DNA of 14,535 nt, from contig CAKULF010000011.1 in NCBI GenBank assembly GCA_934667125.1, positions 1 through 14,535 on the forward strand, written 5' to 3'. Shown here in pieces: positions 7,379 to 13,573 of the stretch. Made by a program: the position numbers and the translations under genes. The first letter of the stretch is position 1. Each line of letters opens with the position of its first letter. The stretch comes from an uncultured Candidatus Melainabacteria bacterium (GTDB lineage Bacteria > Cyanobacteriota > Vampirovibrionia > Gastranaerophilales > Gastranaerophilaceae). The notes below the pieces were generated by a model. The model was not told where the DNA came from, did not search any database, and worked only from the letters and a program-made list of their open reading frames with translations.

Positions 7379-9672
7379 TATTCTTCATCCATATCTCTTG
7401 AATATTTGCAAGCTTTGTTTGAGCAAGCTATTTTGTTTCCTCTTTTTAAATATTTTTTAACCAGCAAACTGCCGCATTCGGGGCATTTTTCGCCGTTTGG
7501 TTCTGCCCAAAGAGCAAAAGAACAATCCGGATATTTTGAACATCCCCAGAAAAATGTTCCATATCTTGATTTTCTTTTGACTAGTTCGCCATCTCGCCCT
7601 GCTTTGGCGCATTCAGGGCATTTTACTCCTGAGCTTTCAACAATTGAAAATCTTTTTTTGCATTTATCATTCAAACATTGATAATATTTGCCATAAGGTC
7701 CTGTTTTAATAACCATATCGCCGCCGCATTTTTCGCATTTTTTATCCGTAGGTTCATCTGCCGGAATTTCAACAGCTTGCGCTCCCTCCATCGGAAGAGC
7801 TGTTTTACATTCCGGATAACCACTACATGCTAAAAATTGTTTGCCGTAACGAGATAATTTAACAACCATCGGTTTTCCGCAATTCGGGCAAACCTTATCT
7901 GTTTCAACATCTTTTCTTGTCATGTTCTTTTTAGCGTCCGCTACGGCAATTGAAAACGGCTTCCAAAAAGAATTAAGATAATCTACGCTTTTTTGCTTAT
8001 CTTCTGCTATATCATCAAGCCCTGCTTCCATTTGAGCCGTGAATTTATAGTCCATAATTGTTTTAAAATGTTCATCTAATTGTTTGCAGACCGTTCTTCC
8101 TAATGGAGTTGGCTTAAGCGCTTTATTATCAATCTTTTCAACATAATTTCTTTGTTGAATTTTAGTGATAATCGGCGCATAAGTAGACGGACGCCCAATT
8201 CCGTATTCTTCAAGCTGTTTAACCAAACTTGCTTCAGAATATCTTGATGGTGGTTGAGTGAAATGTTGTTCAGGATTTAACTTTTCAAGATTTAAAACAT
8301 CTCCAACGGATAAATCAGGGAAAGTTTTAGCTTTTTCAAGTTCTTCATCAGAAGCATATATTTTTGTAAAGCCATCAAAAGTGATTTTTGATGAACCCAT
8401 TTTGAAAATATATTTATCAGCAGTTATATCAACCGTTAAGTTTTTGACTTTTGCATTTGTCATTTGAGAAGCCATAAATCTATCCCAAATTAATTTATAC
8501 AATTTATATTGTTCAGAAGTTAAATATTTTTTGATAGATTCAGGTGTACGTTCAATATATGACGGACGAATTGCTTCGTGGGCGTCTTGTGTATTTTGTT
8601 TTCCTTTAACATAGATGTTTGGAGTTTTTGGATAATATTCTTCTCCAAAGTTTTTAACGATAAATTCTTTTGCAGCTGTTTGAGCGTCGTCTGAAATACG
8701 GGTTGAATCCGTTCTCATATATGTAATTAAACCAACAGCGCCATCTTCAAGCTCAATACCTTCATATAATTTTTGAGCTATTTGCATTGTTTTTGAAACG
8801 CCATAACCCAATTTTGAACTTGCTTCTCTTTGAAGAGTTGAAGTTATAAAAGGAGCTTGCGGTTTTCTAGTTGTTTCACGAGGAGTTATCTTGCTAACTT
8901 CATATTTTGCGCCGTTTAACGCTTTAATTATTTCATTAATTTCTTTTTCATTATGAATTTCAAGCTTAACATCTTTATTATTTTCAATAACTCTTGATAA
9001 TTCTGCGCTAAATTGTGCTTTTCCTTTGGATAAAAGTGCTTCTAAGCTCCAATATTCAACAGGAACAAACGCTTCAATCTCATCTTCTCTTTGGCAAATA
9101 ATTTTTAAAGCAACAGATTGAACACGACCTGCTGATAATTTATAGTTTTTCATTTTTTCCCAAAGAATTGGAGATATTTTATAACCAACCAATTTATCAA
9201 GAATTTGACGTGTTTTTTGAGCTTCAACTTTCAACATATCGATTTGATGAACATTTGCAACAGCGTCTTTAATCGCATGAGGCGTGATTTCATTAAACAC
9301 AATTCTATATATCTTATCTTCCGGAAACTTTAGACATTCCTTAACATGCCATGCTATAGCTTCTCCCTCACGGTCAGGATCGGATGCCAGATAAACTTTA
9401 TCAACCGTTTTAGCCAATTTATTTAATTCAGTTATGACTTTTTTCTTTTCAGGAATAACAGTAAAATCAGGTTTAAAATTATTTTCTATATCAAACCCCA
9501 AGCCGCCATGGGCTTTTTTATCTAAATCTCTGATATGCCCCATTGAGGCTTTAATTAGATAATTTGAACCTAAAATTTTTCCAATTGTTTTAGATTTAGC
9601 AGGAGACTCCACTATTACTAAAATTTTATCATTTTTATTTGTTTCTTCTTTAGTTTTAGATTTTACCGCCAT
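7378..9672 (-). CDS. topA: DNA topoisomerase I
   Basis: Type IA topoisomerase that relaxes negative supercoils by transient single-strand cleavage. The 764-residue protein begins with a TOPRIM domain: Glu22 in VESPAKSKTI, and Asp98, Asp100 and Glu102 in SDPDREGEAIAWH. The catalytic tyrosine is Tyr318 in ITYMRTDSTRIS. Four C-terminal four-cysteine zinc ribbons follow, starting near residues 595, 646, 685 and 730; each has two CxxC-type pairs and all are intact. Sixteen bases separate it from dprA, with a weak AGGGA ribosome binding site. The dprA-topA pairing is common across bacteria. Confidence 0.97.
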   Translation of the reverse strand: MAVKSKTKEETNKNDKILVIVESPAKSKTIGKILGSNYLIKASMGHIRDLDKKAHGGLGFDIENNFKPDFTVIPEKKKVITELNKLAKTVDKVYLASDPDREGEAIAWHVKECLKFPEDKIYRIVFNEITPHAIKDAVANVHQIDMLKVEAQKTRQILDKLVGYKISPILWEKMKNYKLSAGRVQSVALKIICQREDEIEAFVPVEYWSLEALLSKGKAQFSAELSRVIENNKDVKLEIHNEKEINEIIKALNGAKYEVSKITPRETTRKPQAPFITSTLQREASSKLGYGVSKTMQIAQKLYEGIELEDGAVGLITYMRTDSTRISDDAQTAAKEFIVKNFGEEYYPKTPNIYVKGKQNTQDAHEAIRPSYIERTPESIKKYLTSEQYKLYKLIWDRFMASQMTNAKVKNLTVDITADKYIFKMGSSKITFDGFTKIYASDEELEKAKTFPDLSVGDVLNLEKLNPEQHFTQPPSRYSEASLVKQLEEYGIGRPSTYAPIITKIQQRNYVEKIDNKALKPTPLGRTVCKQLDEHFKTIMDYKFTAQMEAGLDDIAEDKQKSVDYLNSFWKPFSIAVADAKKNMTRKDVETDKVCPNCGKPMVVKLSRYGKQFLACSGYPECKTALPMEGAQAVEIPADEPTDKKCEKCGGDMVIKTGPYGKYYQCLNDKCKKRFSIVESSGVKCPECAKAGRDGELVKRKSRYGTFFWGCSKYPDCSFALWAEPNGEKCPECGSLLVKKYLKRGNKIACSNKACKYSRDMDEE

Positions 9673-9688
9673 AATTTCCCTATATATT

Positions 9689-10780
9689 TTATTGATTTCT
9701 ATAATATTTATTATTTGACTGTACTATTAAACCCTTAAGTTCAAGCTCTGTCAACAATACCATCAATTTTGTAGTATCAAATTCAACATCAGCCAATATT
9801 TCATCAAAATTCTTAGCTTCACAAGATACTATATCATAAACTTTTTTTTGTTCATCATTTATTTCTAAATCAACAGGCATATCTTCTTTTGTTTCAAATT
9901 CCCAATTCATATAATTTAAAATATCGGCCGCTTCGATTACCATTCCTGCGCCTTGCTTAATAAGGTGATAAATCCCCTCTGTATTTGGATTTAAAAGATT
10001 CCCAGGGATACACATCAATTCTCTGTTATAATCAAGAGTCAAATTAGCACTAATCATAGCGCCGGATTTAAGTCTTGCTTCAGCAACAAGCGTTCCTTTG
10101 CTCATCCCAACAACAATTCTATTCCTTTGAGGAAAATTATAAGATATAGGTTGAGTTTTAAGAGGATATTCGCTAAAAATTACCCCTGCTCCATTAATTA
10201 TTTCTTCATATATTTTTTTATTTTGATAAGGATAAATAATATCAAGCCCACAGCCAATTACCCCAACGGTTTTAAGGTTATTTTTAATAGCAGCGCTATG
10301 ACTTGTAGCGTCTATTCCATAAGCAAGCCCCGAAACAATTGTAAGGTCTGTATCTTTGAAATTTGAAATAATATTTTCAAGAGCAATTTTAGATTCCGTT
10401 GTCGCATTTCTTGAACCAACAACCGCTAAATTGAAGTTATTATCAATGTTTTCAAGATTTCCTTTGTAATATAAAGCCAAAGGAAAATCGGGAATTTCTT
10501 TTAATAATGGCGGATATTTTTCATCTTCATAAGTTAAAAGTTTAACATTTTCATCAAAAAATGCTTTTTCATAACATTTATCAAGATTAATTTTATCTCT
10601 TTTTTCTATGTAATTTTTTTGTATTGTTATGTCGTAAAACTCCGCAATTTCAGCTAATTGCGCCTCTGTCACATTAAAAGCTTTTTCAACATCATAATTA
10701 AAATATTCAAAAATCTTACACTTAATCAAAGGGCGGACAGATAAAAAATTAAAAGCATTATAGTATATATTTTTGTTCAT
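9689..10780 (-). CDS. dprA: DNA processing protein DprA (Smf)
   Basis: Cytoplasmic protein that binds incoming single-stranded DNA and loads RecA during natural transformation. The 363-residue protein has a short helical N-terminal region and then the Rossmann-like DprA core: VGSR (121-124), SGLAYGID (150-157), GCGLDIIYP (176-184), FPQRNRI (216-222) and SGAMISA (239-245). A winged helix occupies roughly 303-363. All core motifs look intact. The ATG has no Shine-Dalgarno; a TATGTT at 10797-10792 ends 11 bases upstream, the same spacing as in nadE, though its -35 is poor. It is the first gene of dprA-topA-aroE and diverges from rpmI. Confidence 0.95.
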   Translation of the reverse strand: MNKNIYYNAFNFLSVRPLIKCKIFEYFNYDVEKAFNVTEAQLAEIAEFYDITIQKNYIEKRDKINLDKCYEKAFFDENVKLLTYEDEKYPPLLKEIPDFPLALYYKGNLENIDNNFNLAVVGSRNATTESKIALENIISNFKDTDLTIVSGLAYGIDATSHSAAIKNNLKTVGVIGCGLDIIYPYQNKKIYEEIINGAGVIFSEYPLKTQPISYNFPQRNRIVVGMSKGTLVAEARLKSGAMISANLTLDYNRELMCIPGNLLNPNTEGIYHLIKQGAGMVIEAADILNYMNWEFETKEDMPVDLEINDEQKKVYDIVSCEAKNFDEILADVEFDTTKLMVLLTELELKGLIVQSNNKYYRNQ

Positions 10781-10807
10781 AAGTTTAGTTTAACATAAGA
10801 AATTATT

Positions 10808-10836
10808 TTGTTAAAAATATTAAAAAAGTATATATC
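10808..10836 (+). promoter_or_regulatory. candidate rpmI-rplT promoter
   Basis: TTGTTA (10808-10813), 17 bases, TATATC (10831-10836). Predicted start near 10843, leaving a leader of about 90 bases that contains paired structures. Confidence 0.45.
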
Positions 10837-10901
10837 CACTCTTGATTTTAGGGCTTTTTTTTAATATCATAAAAGAACCTAAAGTGGCTTATGTGTGCCA
10901 C
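10836..10901 (+). promoter_or_regulatory. structured rpmI leader, candidate L20 autoregulatory site
   Basis: TTTAGG (10847-10852) pairs with CCTAAA (10878-10883), extended inside by CTTTT/AAAAG. The very next base starts a second hairpin, GTGGC (10884-10888) with GCCAC (10897-10901). The GTGG arm could instead pair with CCAC at 10836-10839. Ribosomal protein L20 represses rpmI-rplT through structured leaders in other bacteria. That this is such a site is inference; the fold itself is seen. Confidence 0.4.
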
Positions 10902-10932
10902 AAGGGAATAGCATTAAAAAAGGAGAAACAAA

Positions 10933-11145
10933 ATGCCAAAAATGAAAACACACAGATCAGCAGCAAAACGCTACAAAATTACTGCGTCTGGCAAAGTTTT
11001 ACGTCAAAAAGCCGGTAAAGGTCACTTACTTGCTCACAAATCACCTGCTCGCAAAGGCAGATTAAGTGGCACTGTGGAAGTATTTGAAGGAAATTTAGCA
11101 TACATCGCTAAAGAATTACCGTACAAAAAGAAATATTCAAGATAA
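10933..11145 (+). CDS. rpmI: 50S ribosomal protein L35
   Basis: Small basic large-subunit ribosomal protein of 70 residues, slightly longer than the common 64-66. It has the family start MPKMKTHRSAAKRYK and the ending LPYKKKYSR. AGGAG (10921-10925) lies 7 bases before the ATG. It is followed after 15 bases by rplT, as in most bacteria. infC, which often precedes this pair, is absent; the upstream gene is divergent dprA. Confidence 0.95.
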   Translation: MPKMKTHRSAAKRYKITASGKVLRQKAGKGHLLAHKSPARKGRLSGTVEVFEGNLAYIAKELPYKKKYSR

Positions 11146-11160
11146 GGAAGGGCGTAAACT

Positions 11161-11508
11161 ATGAGAGTTAAACGTGGTAACGTATTAAGAAAAAGACATA
11201 AAAAAATATTAAAACTTGCTAAAGGTTTCCTTGGCGCAAGAAGCAGAATTTTCAAAGTAGCTAACATTGCTGTAATGAAAAAACTAAAATATCAATACAG
11301 AGACAGACGTGTTCTTAAAAGAAATATGCGTTCACTTTGGATTGTTAGAATTAATGCAGCAGTTCGTGAAATGGGAATTAGCTATTCAAGATTTATGAAT
11401 ATGCTTAAAAAAGCTGATATCCAAGTTAACAGAAAAATGTTGGCTGATTTAGCAGTTAATGAACCTGAAGCATTTAAAGTTTTAGTTGAAACTGCAAGCA
11501 AAGCGTAA
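11161..11508 (+). CDS. rplT: 50S ribosomal protein L20
   Basis: Assembly-initiating large-subunit protein of 115 residues. Typical features are the basic N-terminal extension MRVKRGNVLRKRHKKILKLAKGF, quoted here in part as RVKRGNVLRKRHKK, the RDRRVLKRNMRSLWIVRINAA segment (seen from about residue 47), and the globular C-terminus GISYSRFMNML. An AAGGAAGGG stretch just after the rpmI stop serves as its ribosome binding site. The gene ends 19 bases before a strong terminator, and the accessory duplication begins 2 bases after its stop codon. Confidence 0.97.
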   Translation: MRVKRGNVLRKRHKKILKLAKGFLGARSRIFKVANIAVMKKLKYQYRDRRVLKRNMRSLWIVRINAAVREMGISYSRFMNMLKKADIQVNRKMLADLAVNEPEAFKVLVETASKA

Positions 11509-11527
11509 GTTTTGTAAAACAAACGTT

Positions 11528-11559
11528 AAAAAAGACTGAGCCAATGCTCAGTCTTTTTT
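11528..11559. terminator. terminator of rplT, shared with the convergent membrane gene
   Basis: A perfect 14-bp stem, AAAAAAGACTGAGC with GCTCAGTCTTTTTT, around loop CAAT. It ends rplT on the plus strand. On the minus strand the membrane gene's stop codon TGA (11550-11548) lies inside the stem. Confidence 0.92.
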
Positions 11560-12120
11560 GTATCTCTTTTGAATTTTTTTAAATAAATCAACATAGAATT
11601 GGTTGCTAAAGAAATAACCGATTTTGGTGAATGGTTTTGGGAATTTTTTGGTTAGGAAGTTGAAGAAGAGAAAAACAATGTATGAAGGCAAAAGAGCAAT
11701 AGTCACATATGCATTACCCGTTTCCTCGTAATTTAATTTAAACGAATGTAGATTTAAAATAATAAAATAGTAAGTCAAAACACTTATGACTATCAAAATT
11801 ATAAAACTTTTCCAAAACTTAAATTGCGACAAATATTTATGAATACCGCAAAGTTTAGCTATCAAATACGTAGTATAGATAAAACTTACGAAAAATATTA
11901 AAACTAGCACATATACAGATATTCCATCGTCAGAACCTTGGTAAGGAGAATTACCAAAACAAGAAAAGAATTTTCCACAAAATTCGACTATTGCAAAAAT
12001 AGGACTCATCGCACAGATAAGTATGAAATATGATAGCTCTCTTGCTACAATAAGAAAAATGCCTGAGCGCAAAACGCCTTCTAAAAATATTTTCTGTTTT
12101 TCTGTCAATTTTATTTCCAT
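11548..12120 (-). CDS. four-helix membrane protein, candidate orphan immunity protein (paralogue 1)
   Basis: A 190-residue integral membrane protein of no family I recognise. Hydrophobic segments lie at about 20-47, 67-89, 104-122 and 138-156. The Lys-rich C-tail (KKIQKRYKKD) predicts both ends in the cytoplasm. Compared with paralogue 2, the first 20 residues, the loop around CGIHKY-x-SQFKFWKS and the tail from about residue 150 (FFNFLTKKFP, IGYFFSNQFY) are nearly identical. The outer loops and parts of the helices have diverged. The start overlaps the stop of a toxin 3'-end remnant (ATGGAAATAA), and an extended -10 lies within that remnant. Context suggests an immunity protein for a contact- or bacteriocin-type toxin; this is inference. 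Confidence 0.85.
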   Translation of the reverse strand: MEIKLTEKQKIFLEGVLRSGIFLIVARELSYFILICAMSPIFAIVEFCGKFFSCFGNSPYQGSDDGISVYVLVLIFFVSFIYTTYLIAKLCGIHKYLSQFKFWKSFIILIVISVLTYYFIILNLHSFKLNYEETGNAYVTIALLPSYIVFLFFNFLTKKFPKPFTKIGYFFSNQFYVDLFKKIQKRYKKD

Positions 12121-12240
12121 ATTTCATCCAATATATTTTTAGGGATTATTATATCATGAATTGTGAAAAATGGCTTTAGATTGCCTTTTTTCATTTGGCT
12201 AACGCCTGCTTTGATTAACGGGTTACCTATTTTTAAAATC
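12111..12240 (-). pseudogene. 3'-end remnant of the toxin-like gene (copy 1)
   Basis: On the minus strand this reads as the last 37 codons plus stop of the gene at 13574-14535: NPLIKAGVSQMKKGNLKPFF, continuing to ILDEIWK and TAA. It differs from that gene's tail at only three residues. Homology continues about 16 bases further (GATTTTAAAAA) with a frame break, then stops. The final 62 bases match the plus-strand gene's end with a single difference. Nothing of the toxin body remains. The stop overlaps the start of paralogue 1. Confidence 0.85.
12148..12156 (-). promoter_or_regulatory. extended -10 promoter for membrane paralogue 1
   Basis: The minus strand reads TGATATAAT, a perfect TG-n-TATAAT extended -10, 27 bases before the ATG. 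No convincing -35. A weak GGA ribosome binding site lies 6 bases before the ATG. The same element is present in all three copies of the toxin 3' end. Confidence 0.6.
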
Positions 12241-12245
12241 CAAAC

Positions 12246-12280
12246 TCTACTTAAAATAGATAAATTCTACTTACAATAGA
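12246..12280. repeat. paired near-palindromic 15-mers, copy 1
   Basis: TCTACTTAAAATAGA (12246-12260) and TCTACTTACAATAGA (12266-12280) are near-palindromes repeated at 20-bp spacing, about two helical turns. The pair sits where toxin homology ends, about 126-160 bp upstream of the membrane gene start. Longer nested inverted arms (AACTCTA/TAGAGTT, CTATTTT/AAAATAG) surround it. Candidate regulator-binding site. Confidence 0.5.
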
Positions 12281-12352
12281 GTTAACCAAATTTACCAATC
12301 TCAATAATCATATAACCGCCCAAACCCACTCCAACATCCCCGTCGGACCGTC

Positions 12353-12374
12353 ACCCTGAACCCCGTTTCAGGGT
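12353..12374. repeat. REP-like palindrome, copy 1
   Basis: ACCCTGAA (12353-12360) pairs with TTCAGGGT (12367-12374) around a 6-base loop. The context CCGTCACCCTGAAC...GTTTCAGGGTCTT resembles a short intergenic palindrome I have seen dispersed in many bacterial genomes. It recurs in unit 2. No T-run follows, so it is not an obvious terminator. Confidence 0.55.
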
Positions 12375-12486
12375 CTTAAAACCATTGAGAGCAAAAAATC
12401 TTCCATAGTTGTATCGATTATTCTGATAATAAACTTAAAAATCGCACATACTTTTTGGCTATCGAAGATTTTATAAAACAAACATT

Positions 12487-12514
12487 AAAAGACTGAGCCA
12501 ACGCTCAGTCTTTT
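12487..12514. terminator. duplicated copy of the rplT-type terminator
   Basis: AAAAGACTGAGC (12487-12498) pairs with GCTCAGTCTTTT (12503-12514) around loop CAAC, followed by two more T. It is a copy of the hairpin after rplT. The TGA stop of the second membrane gene (12507-12505) again lies inside the stem. Confidence 0.85.
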
Positions 12515-13077
12515 TTGCATTTCTTTTGAATTTTTCTAAACATATCAATATAGAATTGATTGCTAAAGAAATAACCGATTTGTTCAAATGGCGTTGGGAA
12601 TTTTTTGGTTAAGAAATTGAAGAAAAGATAGGTTAGATACGAGGGGATTACCGTATAAATAGCAGATAATTCTTCATATGCGCTTTCTTCAACATTAAAT
12701 CTAAATTTATATAAATCCAAACAACAGAAATAATAAGCTAATGCACTTATAATTATTAAAAATATTAAACTTTTCCAAAACTTAAATTGCGAAAAATATT
12801 TATGAATGCCGCAAAATTTAGCGATTATGTAAGTATTAAAAACACAACCAACAAAAAAGTACATCGTCAACAAAGAATTTAATGCACTCTGAGATATACT
12901 ATTTTCTTCACAAAAGAAAAAAATTAAATCTATACATGCCAATATTATAAGAAAGATAGGAGCTGTAATATACAATAATACAATTGCAGCCACCCCTTTA
13001 AGAGCCGCAATAAAAATACTTGAGCGTACAATGCCTTCCAAAAATATTTTCTGTCTATCTGTCAATTTTATTTCCAT
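12505..13077 (-). CDS. four-helix membrane protein, candidate orphan immunity protein (paralogue 2)
   Basis: A 190-residue paralogue of the protein at 11548-12120 with the same layout. Four hydrophobic segments are joined by a conserved inner loop (CGIHKYFSQFKFWKS) and a conserved Lys-rich tail (KIQKKCKKD). Blocks 1-20, about 76-103 and about 151-190 align almost without change. The first outer loop is two residues shorter and the second two residues longer than in paralogue 1, and both differ in sequence (SISQSALNS versus YQGSDDGIS in the first). Its start overlaps the stop of a toxin remnant as ATGGAAATAA. The same extended -10 lies upstream. A diversified orphan immunity gene is the most economical reading; an unrelated membrane function is not excluded. 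Confidence 0.85.
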   Translation of the reverse strand: MEIKLTDRQKIFLEGIVRSSIFIAALKGVAAIVLLYITAPIFLIILACIDLIFFFCEENSISQSALNSLLTMYFFVGCVFNTYIIAKFCGIHKYFSQFKFWKSLIFLIIISALAYYFCCLDLYKFRFNVEESAYEELSAIYTVIPSYLTYLFFNFLTKKFPTPFEQIGYFFSNQFYIDMFRKIQKKCKKD

Positions 13078-13197
13078 ATTTCATCCAATATATTTTTAGG
13101 GATTATTATATCATGAATTGTGAAAAATGGCTTTAGATTGCCTTGCTCCATTTGGCTAACGCCAGCTTGGATTAATGGGTTATCTATTTTTAAAATC
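13068..13197 (-). pseudogene. 3'-end remnant of the toxin-like gene (copy 2)
   Basis: The minus strand reads NPLIQAGVSQMEQGNLKPFF, continuing to ILDEIWK and TAA, differing at four residues from the tail of the gene at 13574. Upstream, GATTTTAAAAA is recognisable but 5 bases are missing relative to the intact gene, which breaks the frame, and homology then ends. Its stop overlaps the start of paralogue 2. Confidence 0.85.
13105..13113 (-). promoter_or_regulatory. extended -10 promoter for membrane paralogue 2
   Basis: The minus strand reads TGATATAAT, 27 bases before the ATG, identical in sequence and spacing to the copy at 12148-12156. Confidence 0.6.
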
Positions 13198-13202
13198 CAA
13201 AC

Positions 13203-13237
13203 TCTACTCAAAATAGATAAATTCTACTTACAATAGA
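13203..13237. repeat. paired near-palindromic 15-mers, copy 2
   Basis: TCTACTCAAAATAGA (13203-13217) and TCTACTTACAATAGA (13223-13237), the second copy of the 20-bp spaced dyad pair. It has one substitution relative to copy 1. Confidence 0.5.
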
Positions 13238-13305
13238 GTTAACCTAATCACCTAAACCCCAACCATCTAACCTCAACCCACTCCAACATCCCCTTTAAAC
13301 CGTCA

Positions 13306-13324
13306 CCCTGAACTTGTTTCAGGG
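13306..13324. repeat. REP-like palindrome, copy 2
   Basis: CCCTGAA (13306-13312) pairs with TTCAGGG (13318-13324) around CTTGT. It follows the conserved CCCACTCCAACATCCCC segment also seen before copy 1. Its offset to copy 1 is 952 rather than 957 bp, so small indels accumulate here. Confidence 0.55.
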
Positions 13325-13417
13325 GCTTGAAATCTTTGAAAACTAAACAAAAACTTAAAATTATCAATCCGTCGATAGCAATCTTTATCCTATTGTCAAT
13401 TATTTTATCAATAAATC

Positions 13418-13446
13418 TTTACTATTAAAAATTAGCCCCATATAAT
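13418..13446 (+). promoter_or_regulatory. candidate promoter of the toxin-like gene
   Basis: TTTACT (13418-13423), 17-base spacer, perfect TATAAT (13441-13446). Transcription would start near 13453, giving a leader of about 120 bases with the palindrome at +30 to +53. A weaker alternative -10 is CATAAT at 13542-13547. Confidence 0.5.
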
Positions 13447-13482
13447 ACCACATTTGTCCAAATTTTTCAAGAAAATCGCTAA

Positions 13483-13506
13483 TTTTCTGTACGAACGTAC
13501 AGAAAA
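13483..13506. promoter_or_regulatory. 24-bp palindrome with SOS-box-like core
   Basis: Perfect inverted arms TTTTCTGTACG (13483-13493) and CGTACAGAAAA (13496-13506) with two central A. The core CTGT-N8-ACAG (13487-13502) has the form of the enterobacterial LexA box. Its GTAC-N4-GTAC also fits the core of the cyanobacterial LexA site as I recall it. Placed between the promoter and the start codon of the toxin-like gene. Operator function is inferred. Confidence 0.55.
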
Positions 13507-13530
13507 ATGCCGTTTTTAGTGCGGTTTTTT
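13503..13530 (+). terminator. weak terminator-like hairpin in the toxin leader
   Basis: AAAAA and CCG (13510-13512) pair with CGG (13522-13524) and TTTTT, with a two-base bulge and a 9-base loop, ending in six T. It shares its A-run with the arm of the preceding palindrome, so the two cannot both form fully. Possible attenuator. Confidence 0.25.
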
Positions 13531-13573
13531 AAAAAATAGTTCATAATAAAAAAGTAACAAGAAAGGAGGGTCT

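Larger units (their letters stand above)
11510..12388. repeat. direct duplication, unit 1
   Basis: Left copy of a tandem duplication. The matching sequence starts 2 bases after the rplT stop (TTTTGTAAAACAAACGTT) and runs through a terminator, a membrane-protein gene, a toxin 3'-end remnant, paired dyads and a REP-like hairpin. Offset to unit 2 is exactly 957 bp from the terminator to the dyads. The right edge is approximate. Confidence 0.85.
12121..12504. other. intergenic region between the two membrane genes
   Basis: This 384-base gap holds the toxin remnant (to 12240) with its internal promoter, the dyad pair (12246-12280), a G-poor stretch ending in a REP-like hairpin (12353-12374), about 80 bases in which I recognise nothing (12389-12468), and the second terminator copy. 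Confidence 0.75.
12469..13340. repeat. direct duplication, unit 2
   Basis: Right copy of the tandem duplication, beginning TTTTATAAAACAAACATT and running through terminator, membrane gene, toxin remnant, dyad pair and REP-like hairpin. The arms flanking the gene are far more similar than the middle of the gene. Right edge approximate. Confidence 0.85.
13078..13573. other. divergent intergenic region between paralogue 2 and the toxin-like gene
   Basis: This 496-base gap holds the second toxin remnant, extended -10, dyad pair (13203-13237), a run of about 59 bases without G on the plus strand (about 13242-13300), the second REP-like palindrome, roughly 80 bases with nothing recognised (13340-13417), and the toxin promoter, operator-like palindrome and leader. 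Confidence 0.75.

Noticed and set aside
12388..12468. Transposase or insertion-sequence remnant between the duplicated units
   Set aside because: No coding potential, terminal inverted repeats or target-site duplication could be found; the duplication looks like simple tandem recombination.
12246..13237. Dyad repeats as a CRISPR array
   Set aside because: Only two 15-mers with 5-base gaps per site and no unique spacers of the right length; no cas genes.
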